Program-made: the position numbers and the translations under genes
Notes under the pieces: model-generated
The model's database searches: none
What the model saw: the letters and a program-made list of their open reading frames with translations, nothing else
What the model was told of the DNA's origin: nothing
Part shown: positions 8,045-16,949 of the stretch, one piece after another
Layout: each line of letters opens with the position of its first letter
Position numbering within the stretch: the stretch's first letter is position 1
NCBI GenBank assembly: GCA_964461295.1
Contig: CAYWTX010000647.1
Coordinates: forward strand, 1-26,467
DNA length: 26,467 nucleotides
DNA from: CAYWTX01 sp964461295
GTDB lineage: Bacteria; Planctomycetota; Phycisphaerae; SM23-33
Direction of reading: 5' to 3'

Positions 8045-9355
8045 CTAATCCATCACCTTCCCCGCGGCGGCGAAAGCGGCCGCGGCGGCTTCGCAGGTCT
8101 TGTTGATATCGGCGTCGTCGTGGGCGGCCGAGACGAACATCGCCTCGTACTGGCTGGGGGCCAGGTAGATGCCCGCGTCCAACATCACGTGGAAGAACTC
8201 CTTGAACGCATGGGTGTCGCTGGCCGTGGCCGAGGCGTAGTCGGCCACCGGCGGCGGGCGGAAGAAGCACGTCATCAGGCTTGCGGCACGGTTGAATGTC
8301 AGCTTGCCGTCCAGGCCGGCGCCGGCCGCGCCCGACTTCAGCCCGGCCTCCAGCGCGGCGCTCTTACGTTCCAGGTCCGCGTAGAACCCCGGCGCCTGCA
8401 ACTCCGTCAGGCATGCCAGGCCGGCTGCCATCGCGGCCGGGTTGCCGCTCAATGTGCCCGCCTGGTACACCGGCCCCTCCGGGGCGAGGTTCCTCATCAG
8501 GGCGGCACTGCCCCCGTAAGCACCCACCGGCAGGCCGCCGCCGATGATCTTGCCCAGGATGGTGATGTCCGGGCGCACGCCGTAAACGCCCTGCGCCCCG
8601 CCGTAGGCGACGCGGAAGCCGGTGATCACTTCATCCAGCACCAGCAGGGCGCCGTGCCGGTCACACAGATTCCGCAGGCCGGGCAGGTACCCCTGGGCCG
8701 GGGCCACCACGCCCATGTTGCCGGCCACCGGCTCGATCAGCATCGCCGCGATCTGCCCGCCGTACTGCGCGAAGAGTCCCTCGGCTGCCTCCAGGTCGTT
8801 GTAGCCAACCAGCAACGTGTCGGCCACGGTGCCGCGCGGCACGCCGGGCGAACTCGGCACGCCCAGCGTCGTGGCGCCGCTGCCGGCCGAGACCAGCAAC
8901 GCATCGCTGTGCCCGTGGTAGCAGCCGATGGCCTTGACGATCTTCTCGCGCCCGGTGGCGCCGCGGGCCAGCCGAATGGCCGACATGGCCGCCTCCGTGC
9001 CGCTGGAGACGAATCGCACCTTCTCCATGGACGGCAAGGCGGCGACGATGGCCTCGGCCAGGCGGAACTCCAGTTCCGTCGGCGCGCCGTAGCTCGTGCC
9101 GCGGTGAACCGCCTTGCTGATCGCCGCCACCACCGCTCGGTGGGCGTGCCCCAGAATCATCGGCCCGTAGCTGCCCACGTAGTCGATGTACTCGTTGCCG
9201 TCCACGTCGTAGATCTTCGACCCGGCCGCCTTCGCGATCACCGGCGGCGTGCCGCCCACGGCCGCGAACGCCCGCACCGGCGAGTTCACCCCGCCGACCA
9301 GCACCTTGTTCGCGCGGGCGAACGCCGTTTCCGATTTCCTCGTCCTTCGCGCCAT
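8045..9355 (-). CDS. hemL: Glutamate-1-semialdehyde 2,1-aminomutase
   Basis: 436 aa, the usual length. A PLP enzyme that converts glutamate-1-semialdehyde to 5-aminolevulinate, the last step of the C5 route into tetrapyrroles, in the cytoplasm. Visible family motifs: GGVNSPVRAF (21-30), FVSSGTEAAMSA for phosphate binding (115-126), CYHGHSD (145-151), LVLDEVITGFR with the PLP-ring Asp at 241, and GKIIGGGLPVGAYGG with the Schiff-base Lys at 269. The start is supported by AGGAG five bases upstream of the ATG. No other hem gene is in the window. It is divergent from the GH2 gene across 138 bp. It ends with TAG. Confidence 0.97.
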   Translation of the reverse strand: MARRTRKSETAFARANKVLVGGVNSPVRAFAAVGGTPPVIAKAAGSKIYDVDGNEYIDYVGSYGPMILGHAHRAVVAAISKAVHRGTSYGAPTELEFRLAEAIVAALPSMEKVRFVSSGTEAAMSAIRLARGATGREKIVKAIGCYHGHSDALLVSAGSGATTLGVPSSPGVPRGTVADTLLVGYNDLEAAEGLFAQYGGQIAAMLIEPVAGNMGVVAPAQGYLPGLRNLCDRHGALLVLDEVITGFRVAYGGAQGVYGVRPDITILGKIIGGGLPVGAYGGSAALMRNLAPEGPVYQAGTLSGNPAAMAAGLACLTELQAPGFYADLERKSAALEAGLKSGAAGAGLDGKLTFNRAASLMTCFFRPPPVADYASATASDTHAFKEFFHVMLDAGIYLAPSQYEAMFVSAAHDDADINKTCEAAAAAFAAAGKVMD

Positions 9356-9493
9356 CGTGGCTCCTATGGTAACAATCCATGCATTGTGCGGGAGTTCCGC
9401 CGCAAGCGGCAAGAAAAACCGGACTTCGCCGCGATTGACGCGCGCTTGCGTTTGTGTGATCCTCTCATGCCCTGCCCGATGCAAGGAGATTCC

Positions 9494-11275
9494 ATGGCCT
9501 GGCGTTCACCGAGAATCCCGCGGCCGGAGCATCCCCGCCCGCAATTCCTTCGCGGGGATTGGATCAACCTCAACGGGGCGTGGACGTTCGCGCCGGACGC
9601 GGGGCGCAGCGGCAAAGCCCGCGGCCTGGCCGCGGCCGGCGGGTTCGACCGGCGGATCATCGTGCCGTTCTGCCCCGAGAGCCGCCTGTCCGGGGTCGGG
9701 CACACGGATTTTCTCGAATGCTTGTGGTATCACCGGGCCATCGACATCCCCGCCGCGTGGGCGGGCCGACGGGTTCTGCTGCACTTCGGCGCGGTGGATT
9801 TCTTCAGCGAGGTGTACGTGGACGGCGGCCTGGCCGGGCGGCACTGGGGCGGCTCGGCCGGCTTCACGCACGACATCACGGCCCTGGTGCAGCCGGGCGG
9901 GCGGCACGACCTGGTCGTGCATGTGCGCGACGACGTTCGCTCCGGCCGCCAGGGGCGGGGAAAGCAATGCCCCGACTTCGCCTCGCGCGGGTGCCTGTAC
10001 ACGCGAACCACGGGCATCTGGCAGACGGTGTGGCTGGAGGCGGTACATCCGCTGGGCCTGCGAGACGGCCACGTCCTGCCGGACCTGGACGGCGGGCGGT
10101 TCGTCGTGCTGCCGCAGTTCCGTGCCCAGCGGGCCGGTGCCCGCTTCCGCGCGACGCTGTTCGAGGGCCGCCGGGCCGTTGCCGCCGTGGAGACGGCCGC
10201 CGCCAACGGCGCCCCGGCCGTGCTGGCGCCCGACACGCCCAAGCCCTGGTCGCCCGCCTCGCCGCACCTGTACGGTCTGCGGCTGGAGGTGCTGGACCGC
10301 GACGGCGAAACGCTGGACGCGGTGGACAGCTACGCGGGCCTGCGCAAGGTGCACGTGCAGGACGGGCACATCTGCCTGAACAACGAGAGGCTGTACCTGC
10401 GCCTGGTGCTGGACCAGGGGTTCTACCCCGACGGAATCTGGACGGCCCCCAGCGACGCCGCCTTGCGCGGCGACATCGAGCTGGCGATGCGGGCGGGCTT
10501 CAACGGCGCGCGCCTGCACCAGAAGGTGTTCGAGGAACGCTTCCACTACTGGGCCGACCGGATGGGCTACCTTACCTGGGGCGAGTACAGCGACTGGGGC
10601 ATGGCCATCTTCCAGAACGCCGGCACGGCGGAGGCCGCGGCCGCCAGCGCGTGGAACTTCCACGGCGAGTGGGCGGACATCGTCGTTCGCGACCGCAACC
10701 ATCCCTCGATCATCGCCTGGACGCCGTTCAACGAGACGGGCAATTCGCCCGACTGGCCGCTGCACGACCGCCTCCAGGTCGAGGCCTACGAGTTGACCAG
10801 GTCGCTGGACCCGACTCGGCCGGTGAACGACTCGGCCGGATGGAGCCACGCCCGCACGGACCTGTGGACGATTCACGATTACGAGCAGGACGGCTCGAAG
10901 CTGGCGGCCCATGTGGCGGCCGGGCCGGTCGAGCCGGTCAAGCCCGAGCGCGGCGAGCGCGTCTCGGCCATCGCCGATGGCCAAGCCTACATCGTGGACG
11001 AGTTCGGCGGCATCAAGTGGGTGCCGCCCGTCCTCCGCCCGCACGGCGGCGATTCCTGGGGGTACGGCACGGCCCCGCGGACGCTCAAAGAGTTCTACGC
11101 TCGCCTGGAGGCCCATGTGGCGGCGCTGAACCAGCCGCACGTGGCCGGCTTCTGCTACACGCAACTCACCGACGTCGAGCAGGAGCAGAACGGCATCTAC
11201 AAGTACGACCGCACGCCGAAGTTCGACGTGAGGAAGATCGCGAAGATCATCCGGGGAGAGGCGGCGAAGGGATAG
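9494..11275 (+). CDS. Glycoside hydrolase family 2 (beta-glucuronidase/galactosidase-like)
   Basis: 593 aa. The start MAWRSPRIPRPEHPRP has AGGAG five bases upstream; the open frame extends far 5' as an antisense shadow of hemL. Domains: N-terminal jelly-roll sugar-binding domain (about 1-180, with WINLNGAWTF and DFFSEVYVDG), an Ig-like strand domain (about 185-285), and a TIM barrel. The acid/base Glu is E414 in PFNET, and the likely nucleophile is E503 in VDEFGG. There is no signal peptide, so it should act in the cytoplasm on an imported beta-glycoside. The length matches beta-glucuronidase-type enzymes, but the exact sugar cannot be told from sequence. A TTGACG at 9435 might be part of a promoter, though the matching -10 is poor. 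It converges on larE across a palindromic repeat. Confidence 0.93.
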   Translation: MAWRSPRIPRPEHPRPQFLRGDWINLNGAWTFAPDAGRSGKARGLAAAGGFDRRIIVPFCPESRLSGVGHTDFLECLWYHRAIDIPAAWAGRRVLLHFGAVDFFSEVYVDGGLAGRHWGGSAGFTHDITALVQPGGRHDLVVHVRDDVRSGRQGRGKQCPDFASRGCLYTRTTGIWQTVWLEAVHPLGLRDGHVLPDLDGGRFVVLPQFRAQRAGARFRATLFEGRRAVAAVETAAANGAPAVLAPDTPKPWSPASPHLYGLRLEVLDRDGETLDAVDSYAGLRKVHVQDGHICLNNERLYLRLVLDQGFYPDGIWTAPSDAALRGDIELAMRAGFNGARLHQKVFEERFHYWADRMGYLTWGEYSDWGMAIFQNAGTAEAAAASAWNFHGEWADIVVRDRNHPSIIAWTPFNETGNSPDWPLHDRLQVEAYELTRSLDPTRPVNDSAGWSHARTDLWTIHDYEQDGSKLAAHVAAGPVEPVKPERGERVSAIADGQAYIVDEFGGIKWVPPVLRPHGGDSWGYGTAPRTLKEFYARLEAHVAALNQPHVAGFCYTQLTDVEQEQNGIYKYDRTPKFDVRKIAKIIRGEAAKG

Positions 11276-11309
11276 CGCGATGCTCGCCCTGAGAGACATG
11301 GATGTCTCG

Positions 11310-11390
11310 TTCGTAGGTAGTCCCGCCGTGAGGCGGAATCCGGGCACGCGCCCAACCGGGAAACGGCCCGCCTTACGGCGGTACTACGAA
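11310..11390 (+). repeat. Dispersed palindromic repeat, copy 2 of 3
   Basis: TTCGTAGGTAGTCCCGCCGT at the left pairs with ACGGCGGTACTACGAA at the right. It has the same core as copies 1 and 3, with a 4-bp GGTA insertion near the left end. It lies between the 3' ends of the convergent GH2 and larE genes, where it could serve as a two-way transcript end. Confidence 0.9.
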
Positions 11391-11407
11391 CCTGGAGGCA
11401 CATCACG

Positions 11408-12241
11408 TCACCGCCGCATCGTCTCGTTCATCGATCCGCTGCGGAAGCCTTCCAGGTCCAACGCGACGTATGCGTACCCGCAGGCCTTCACCGCGGCCGA
11501 GATCGCCTCGCGCTGGGCCGCCGCGGCCGCGAACTGCGCCGACGGCACCTCGATGCGGGCGACTTGCCCGTGGTCGCGCACGCGGCAGATGCCAAAGCCC
11601 ATCGCCCGCACCGCCTGCTCGGCCCGCTCGATCCGCTGGAGCTTCCAGTCCGTCAGCGGCTCGCCGTACGGTACCCGTGTGGCCAGGCACGCCATGGCGG
11701 GACGGTCCCAGTTGGGCAGGCCCAGCGATCGCACGGCCAGGCGGACCTCCGCCTTCGTCAGCCCGGCGGCCATCAGCGGGCGGACCGTGCCGGCCTCCTC
11801 TTCGGCCCGCAGACCGGGACGGTAGTCGCCGGTGTCGTCGGCGTTGCTGCCGGTGAGCACGGCGGCGCAGTTATGCATGGCCGCCACTTCCCGCAGGCGG
11901 GCCAGCAGGCCGCTCTTGCAGAGGTAGCAGCGGTCGGGCGTGTTGGCCGTGAAGGCGGGGTTGTCCATTTCCGTGGTCGCCAGTTCCAGCAGCCGCACGC
12001 CGAGCCGGGCGGCGATCTGCCGCGACTGCACGAGGTCCTCGCGGAAGTGCACGGGCGAGACACCCGTAACGGCCAGGACGTTGTCGGCGCCCAGTACCTC
12101 GACGGCCAGGGCGAGCACGAGCGTGCTGTCCACGCCGCCGGAGAAGGCGACGAGCGCTCGCCGTGGGGGGCGGAGAACGCCGCGCGCGGCGTCGAGTTTG
12201 GCACGCAGGGCGGGCTCAAGCGGTTGGGAGTTGTCTTCCAT
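11408..12241 (-). CDS. larE: ATP-dependent sacrificial sulfur transferase LarE
   Basis: 277 aa, the usual size. PP-loop ATP-pyrophosphatase motif SGGVDS at 34-39. CYLCK (105-109) and PAMACLATRVPYG (181-193) are LarE-type. C185 corresponds to the cysteine that, in the Lactobacillus enzyme, gives up its sulfur to make the nickel-pincer cofactor of lactate racemase. LarE adenylates the carboxylate of pyridinium dicarboxylate mononucleotide and inserts sulfur. No larA, larB or larC is nearby, so it either serves genes elsewhere or has another sulfur-transfer job. It is convergent with GH2 and 161 nt downstream of the PP2C-cNMP gene. It ends with TGA. Confidence 0.92.
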   Translation of the reverse strand: MEDNSQPLEPALRAKLDAARGVLRPPRRALVAFSGGVDSTLVLALAVEVLGADNVLAVTGVSPVHFREDLVQSRQIAARLGVRLLELATTEMDNPAFTANTPDRCYLCKSGLLARLREVAAMHNCAAVLTGSNADDTGDYRPGLRAEEEAGTVRPLMAAGLTKAEVRLAVRSLGLPNWDRPAMACLATRVPYGEPLTDWKLQRIERAEQAVRAMGFGICRVRDHGQVARIEVPSAQFAAAAAQREAISAAVKACGYAYVALDLEGFRSGSMNETMRR

Positions 12242-12326
12242 GTGTGGTGTCCGCCAAAAGGCAAGCCGTCAGGAGGTCCTTCCTCAAGCGGGCCCTTCCG
12301 GCGGGAGAGCATACACGGCGGAAGAC

Positions 12327-12358
12327 GCCCCGGCCATGCCGGGCCGGGGCTTGGAGGG
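12327..12358. repeat. CCCCGGCC/GGCCGGGG palindromic element
   Basis: A GC-only stem (CCCCGGCC, loop ATGCC, GGCCGGGG) followed by CTTGGAGGG. The same unit occurs at 26262-26294 at the head of the 26-bp tandem array. It lies in the 161-bp gap between larE and the phosphatase gene, just after the phosphatase stop, and so may also act as a 3' hairpin. Confidence 0.8.
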
Positions 12359-12402
12359 ACCGCGCTGGTCTTGCAGGTCGTGCAAAGCGTTCCGTTCGTC
12401 GC

Positions 12403-13671
12403 CTAGGCGAAGGGGCGGATCGCCTCGGCGAGGCGGTCCAGTTCGGATCGGCTCTGCGATGAGGTCTGCGCGGCCTGCTGATCGGTGGATCGCAGGCGGT
12501 CGCCCAGGACGCGGCAGAGCCCCCAGAGCACCTTGACGGCCAGCGACCGGTCGCGGCGCAGCAGGGCGAAGAAATCGTCGCGGCGGATGGACACCACTCG
12601 GGCGGGTTCCAAGGCCGTCACGTCCGCCAGGCGCGGCGCGTGGTCCACCAGGGCCATCTCGCCGAAGAGCGACCCCGGCGGCAGGAGGGCCAGAGCCGCC
12701 CCGCCCTTGCTCAGCCGAAGCGTGCCGCTCACGCTGACGAAGAAGCGGTCGCCTTCGTCGCCCTCGGCCACGATCCGCTCTCCGGCGGGGGAGTCCCGGA
12801 TCACGGCCAGGTCCATCACCGCCAGCATTTCCGGGGAGTTGAGGTTGCGGAACAGGGGCACGCGCCGCAGGGCCCCCAGGCGGCGGATCACGTCTTCGTC
12901 GTGTGCGGCGCTGCTGCCGGAGGCCTTCACCGCGATGATGCTGATATTGTCGTTGCCGCCGCGGTTGTTCGCCAGTTGCACCAGTTCCTCGACGGCCCCG
13001 GCCGGGGTCAGCTCGGTCAACACGGCGGCGATTTCCTCGCGCGACACGTGGGCGGTCAACCCGTCGCTGCACAGCAGCAGCACGTCGCCGCCGATGAGCT
13101 CGAAGTGCAGCATGTCCACGCGGGTGCTCACGTGGAAGCCCAGACTGTGGGTGATGACCGCCGAGTGGGGGCTGCGCGGGGCCTTGTCGGCGCTTAGCAG
13201 ACCCATCTTGACGTAGTCGCGCGCCAGGGTGTGGTCCTCGGTGAGCTGGTGCAGGCTGCCGCCGCGCAGCAGGTAGCCGCGGCTGTCGCCGGCGTTGACG
13301 AGCACGCCGCGGTCGCCGGCGACGACGAGCATCACGAGGGTGGTGGCCATGCCCGAACAGGCGGCGTCGGCGAGCGCGGCGTGGTGGATCTCGCGGCTGG
13401 CGCTCTCGATGGCCTCGCGGAGCAGGTCGAGGACGGCGGTCTTGCCCGCGGGCGTGGGGCGTTGGGCGTAGGCGCTGAACAGGTCGGCGCCGGCGGAGAG
13501 GCGGTCGTGAATGACGCGGCAGGCGATGTCGCTGGCGACGTCGCCGGCGCGCCGGCCGCCGCAGCCGTCGCAGACGATGTACACGCCCAGGTCGTCATCG
13601 CGAAGGATGGCGTCCTCGTTGGCGGGGCGAATCTGCCCTCGATCCGACAGCCCATGGCTTTCACGTCGCAT
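12403..13671 (-). CDS. PP2C-family Ser/Thr phosphatase fused to a cyclic-nucleotide-binding domain
   Basis: 422 aa. The PPM phosphatase spans about 5-250. Its metal-binding acids are visible in CDGCGG (D35), CSDG (D203) and GGNDN (D241), plus GMATTLV and NAGDSRGYL. A CAP/CNB-type domain follows (about 272-390) with FVSVSGTLRL and the phosphate-binding cassette FGEMALVDHAPR, whose arginine R347 would contact the cyclic nucleotide phosphate. There is no DNA-binding helix-turn-helix and no membrane helix, so this is a cytoplasmic phosphatase probably gated by cAMP or cGMP. A cognate Ser/Thr kinase is not in the window. It starts at MRRESHGLSDRG and ends with TAG. Confidence 0.94.
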   Translation of the reverse strand: MRRESHGLSDRGQIRPANEDAILRDDDLGVYIVCDGCGGRRAGDVASDIACRVIHDRLSAGADLFSAYAQRPTPAGKTAVLDLLREAIESASREIHHAALADAACSGMATTLVMLVVAGDRGVLVNAGDSRGYLLRGGSLHQLTEDHTLARDYVKMGLLSADKAPRSPHSAVITHSLGFHVSTRVDMLHFELIGGDVLLLCSDGLTAHVSREEIAAVLTELTPAGAVEELVQLANNRGGNDNISIIAVKASGSSAAHDEDVIRRLGALRRVPLFRNLNSPEMLAVMDLAVIRDSPAGERIVAEGDEGDRFFVSVSGTLRLSKGGAALALLPPGSLFGEMALVDHAPRLADVTALEPARVVSIRRDDFFALLRRDRSLAVKVLWGLCRVLGDRLRSTDQQAAQTSSQSRSELDRLAEAIRPFA

Positions 13672-13769
13672 AGTCCGCTTCCATGATGCAGTCTAGGCGG
13701 TCGGGAGGCCGCGAGGCAAGGTCCAGCCGCGCGATCCGCATCCGCGGGAACAGCGGCTTGGCGCCATGT

Positions 13770-16424
13770 CTACGACCCGATGATCTTCGCGACCTCCTCG
13801 GCCTTCTGGTAGACGCGGGCGACCAGTCGCTGCACGTCGGCGTTGCCCTGCGGGTGCAGCCGCCGGCCCGATTCCATCACGTCCACCAGTTCCTGGACGG
13901 CGTCGCGGCACTGCTTGGCCAGCGGCGCGCCGAGTCTGGCGGCCTTGTCCTTGTCGGCCAGGACTCGCTTCAGGAAGATGGCCGCTTCGTTCAGTTGGAT
14001 GCCCTCGCGCAGCATCTCGACCTGGACGGTGGTCAGGGCGCCGCTGGGGCCGGGCACGACCAGCGTCATCGTGCGGTGCGGGATGATGTTGCCGAACCCG
14101 ACGTACTTAGCCAGCACGCCCTGGCGCTTCTCGCCCGTGCTGAAGGGCCAGTAGTCCACGCCGAACCAGCAGAAGCCGTCATAGTCGGCCGCCGCGACGG
14201 CCAGCGGCGCGATGGTGAGGTGCTCGAACGGCGAGGTGCCGATGCCGTCACGGGCAATCACGCAGGAGGGGGCCTCGGGCACCTCGACGCGCCTCCACTC
14301 GTTTCGCCGCACCAAGTTGGCGAAGCCGACCACCATGCCGTTGCCCTGCGTGCGTTCGGCGTCGGTGAGGCCCCATCTGGCGACGGCGCCGCCATGCGTG
14401 GCCGCACGCCAGCGAACACCGGGGGCAACCTTCTTGAAGAATGCCGTGTCCTGCGGCGCCGGCGGCGCGTCGCCGCTGGTGCCCAGCAGCAGTTGCGTGC
14501 GGTCCCACTGGAGGTCCTTGAAGATCTGCCGGATGCCCGCCAGCGTTTCGGTCCACAGTTCCTCGGTCCCCTTCTCGCCGTAGATGGGCATGTTGGCGTC
14601 GACGAACTTGTCGCCGGCCAATTCCCAGATGGGGACCGTCCGCGCCCGGTACGGGTACGAGAACTTCCAGTCCTTGTCGCCGCGCTCGCGACGCTCCCGC
14701 TCCTCAATCACCTTCTCCTGGGCCGGCGAAATCGATCCGTCGCGCGTCTTGGCGCTGTAGTACATGCCGTAGTGCCACACCTGCACCGACAGCAGCCGCG
14801 GCGCCCCCGCCTGCTTGTCGTATAGCGTCAGGTAGCGCCGCAGGTACTTCAGTTCCGGCTTCCACCCGGCCGGGGCCGAGGCGTCGCGCTTCCACACCAG
14901 CAACGGGTCGTTGCCGAACACCGTCTTCGCCACCGCGTTCACGCTCAGCACGTCGTTGCCCAGGTAGCCCATGGCGGCCAGCGACCCGGCCATCAGGTCG
15001 AAGTGCTTGTCCGACCAGATCGGCACGTCATACACGCCCGCCACCGATTCCGGCGACTGCATCAGATTCACCCAGGTCTGCCAGTCGGGCGGCTCGCCGA
15101 CCTTCCAGCCGGCGACGCGAAGTTCCACCGGCACGGCGACGGGCTTGTCCAGCCCGGCGATGGTGAGCGTGCCGCGGTACGTGCCGGCGGCCGTGCCGGC
15201 GGGCACCTTCACCGTGACCCACACCGGCTGGAGGCGCGGCAGCTTGGGCGCCGGCGGCGGGAGCGTGCCGGGCTTGGCCCGCCTGGGGTCAAAGGGCGGC
15301 GGCTGGGCCTCCGGCGGAACCTTCGGCTTGTCCAGCAGCGCCATGTACGCGTCGCCCGTCACGCCGTAGCGAATCCGCGCCGCCTTGGCGGGAATCGTGC
15401 TCCCGCCTGCCGACAGGTCGCCGATCGTGGCCGACAAGTTCTCGATGCCGGCCTGCGAGGCGACGACGGCCTGCCCGGAGGCCACGCCGTTGACCGGCGC
15501 CACCAGTCGGATCGGTCGCGGCGGCTCCAGGTCGTCGCCGTAATGCGTCTCCACGCCCACCAGGGTCAGCGGGTCGGCCGTCCACACCCACGCCGGGGCG
15601 TTCGGGTCGCACGTCGGGCCGCGGACGCCCGCCGAGGCGGGCGCCGTCAACTTCAGCTCGGACACGCCCGCCGTGCTCCAGATGCCCCCTTTCAGGGCCT
15701 CGACCGCGGCGGGGATGGCCGTGCGGTGCACCTCGATGGCAAGCACGTTGGTGCCTTTCCGAAGGGCCGAGGCGGGGATGTCGATCACGGCCTTGCGGAT
15801 GCGCTGCTCGTATCGCTCCGCCAGTTCGCCGGTGGCGCGGAAGTTCCGTCCCTCGACCTTGCGCAGCGGGGCATCCGTCGTGCCCGGCGTGAAGAACACC
15901 TCCGCCGGGTAGTCCTCCGCCAGCGTCAGCGGCGTGATCGCCCCGGGCGGGAGATGCTTGCGGGCGACCTCGGCGCCGTTGACGTGGACCACGGCCCCGC
16001 CGAGGTAGCCGAGTCGCAGCGCAAGCCCGGCCGCTTTGGCCGGGTCGGCCACGGCGAACCGCGCGCGCAGGGCGACCAGGGCCGCGCAGCCGCCGGCTTC
16101 GTAGCCGAAGCGACCTTGCAGGTCCGCCCGCCGCCGCGGCCAGGACGCGTCGTCGAACTCGGCCGCCTGCCAACCCTCAGCCGGCAGGGGGGTCGGCTCG
16201 GTGAAATCGACGCGAATCCATCGTCCCCACTCGCTGGCCTCGCGGGCGAGCGAGCCCGGGTCGTTCGCGTCCCTGGCGGTCCCTATGGCGTTGTGCCGCC
16301 ACGTGATGCTCGTGCGCCAGAGCGAGTCCTGCGTGAGGACGTTGGGGTCGTCGGCGGCCAGAGCGGCCGCGGCGGATGAAAGCAAGCCAAAGCCAATGAT
16401 CGCGATGCGGGTTGCCTGGTTCAC
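13770..16424 (-). CDS. Large secreted glycoside-hydrolase-like protein (DUF4091/GH123-like)
   Basis: 884 aa with a GTG start; AAAGG lies six bases upstream. A Sec signal peptide (1-23, cut after ALA) sends it out of the cytoplasm. The N-terminal part (about 30-265) looks like a carbohydrate-binding jelly roll (FDDASWPRR, VVHVNGAEVARK). A beta-sandwich (about 395-435, TAAGTYRGTLTI) precedes a presumed TIM-barrel catalytic part (about 440-800). This layout matches the DUF4091/GH123-like proteins common in polysaccharide-degrading planctomycetes, but I cannot point to catalytic acids with confidence. A proline-rich linker (about 365-395) separates the two halves. It has its own upstream gap, because a terminator closes the preceding HEPN operon. 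It ends with TAG. Confidence 0.8.
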   Translation of the reverse strand: MNQATRIAIIGFGLLSSAAAALAADDPNVLTQDSLWRTSITWRHNAIGTARDANDPGSLAREASEWGRWIRVDFTEPTPLPAEGWQAAEFDDASWPRRRADLQGRFGYEAGGCAALVALRARFAVADPAKAAGLALRLGYLGGAVVHVNGAEVARKHLPPGAITPLTLAEDYPAEVFFTPGTTDAPLRKVEGRNFRATGELAERYEQRIRKAVIDIPASALRKGTNVLAIEVHRTAIPAAVEALKGGIWSTAGVSELKLTAPASAGVRGPTCDPNAPAWVWTADPLTLVGVETHYGDDLEPPRPIRLVAPVNGVASGQAVVASQAGIENLSATIGDLSAGGSTIPAKAARIRYGVTGDAYMALLDKPKVPPEAQPPPFDPRRAKPGTLPPPAPKLPRLQPVWVTVKVPAGTAAGTYRGTLTIAGLDKPVAVPVELRVAGWKVGEPPDWQTWVNLMQSPESVAGVYDVPIWSDKHFDLMAGSLAAMGYLGNDVLSVNAVAKTVFGNDPLLVWKRDASAPAGWKPELKYLRRYLTLYDKQAGAPRLLSVQVWHYGMYYSAKTRDGSISPAQEKVIEERERRERGDKDWKFSYPYRARTVPIWELAGDKFVDANMPIYGEKGTEELWTETLAGIRQIFKDLQWDRTQLLLGTSGDAPPAPQDTAFFKKVAPGVRWRAATHGGAVARWGLTDAERTQGNGMVVGFANLVRRNEWRRVEVPEAPSCVIARDGIGTSPFEHLTIAPLAVAAADYDGFCWFGVDYWPFSTGEKRQGVLAKYVGFGNIIPHRTMTLVVPGPSGALTTVQVEMLREGIQLNEAAIFLKRVLADKDKAARLGAPLAKQCRDAVQELVDVMESGRRLHPQGNADVQRLVARVYQKAEEVAKIIGS

Positions 16425-16505
16425 GCTTTGCCTTTCCGTTCTGGGTTCGTGACCGACCGGCGGTCGTGCTTCTATGTTGAACCACGCGGTTTGGAGAAAG
16501 GGCGC

Positions 16506-16537
16506 AACAAGAAGCCCAGGGATCGAAATCCCCGGGC
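16506..16537 (-). terminator. Intrinsic terminator with UUCG tetraloop
   Basis: On the minus strand GCCCGGGGAT, loop TTCG, ATCCCTGGGC, then TTCTTGTTG. That is a 10-bp stem with one mismatch, an extra-stable UUCG loop and a U-rich tail. It lies 22 nt after the stop of the gene at 16560, so it ends the GH94-HEPN-partner transcript before the next gene. Confidence 0.85.
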
Positions 16538-16559
16538 CATTCTCGATGCGACTGGACAG

Positions 16560-16949
16560 CTACTCCGTTCCATTTCCAACAGGAGGTATTGGCAGGGAAA
16601 CTGGCGGCGGCGGAGATTCATGGAGCCGGAGTCCCACCTTATCCGCTTCCTCGCGTGTCAAACCGACTGCGGAAGCGACCGAAAATGCAGCTTCGTCTCC
16701 CAGGGCCATCGACAAGGCCTCCTGGATGATTAACGAGCGGGTCGAGGGGTCGACGGGCCCGAACTCATCCCAAATGACAAAATAATGCTCCATCCCGTCA
16801 ATGATGCTTTTCTCTTGGAGCACAACTGGGGCGTCCTGGGATGACGGGTGGACTTCATCGGGTCGCAGAATCTCCTCTGCGATCCGTCTGGTCATCGTTG
16901 AATCAGGATCAAGGTGAACGTCCAACCAGTTCAACTTCCGGATACCCAT
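16560..16949 (-). CDS. Small protein of unknown function, partner of the HEPN gene
   Basis: 129 aa from MGIRKLNWLD, with GAGGAG nine bases upstream. Its start overlaps the end of the HEPN gene by 19 nt, which suggests translational coupling. It is acidic. A core around HYFVIWDEFGPVDPSTRSL (55-73) is followed by a helical stretch with SVASAVGLTREEADKVGL and a proline-rich tail. It lacks the GSX10DXD nucleotidyltransferase motif of MNT antitoxins, so it is not the usual HEPN partner. I do not recognise a named family. Possible roles are antitoxin, chaperone or regulator of the HEPN protein. Base composition is lower than its surroundings (66 of 120 bases are G/C at 16741-16860), consistent with acquisition by transfer. 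It is followed by a strong terminator. Confidence 0.8.
   Translation of the reverse strand: MGIRKLNWLDVHLDPDSTMTRRIAEEILRPDEVHPSSQDAPVVLQEKSIIDGMEHYFVIWDEFGPVDPSTRSLIIQEALSMALGDEAAFSVASAVGLTREEADKVGLRLHESPPPPVSLPIPPVGNGTE

Noticed and set aside
9356..9493. Defined promoter for hemL or GH2
   Set aside because: Only a TTGACG at 9435 stands out and no well-spaced -10 accompanies it, so I list no promoter feature.
9506..11347. 613-aa open frame on the minus strand
   Set aside because: Antisense to the GH2 gene, whose catalytic motifs and ribosome-binding site are clear.
16560..16949. MNT-type antitoxin
   Set aside because: No GSX10DXD nucleotidyltransferase motif is present in the 129 residues.
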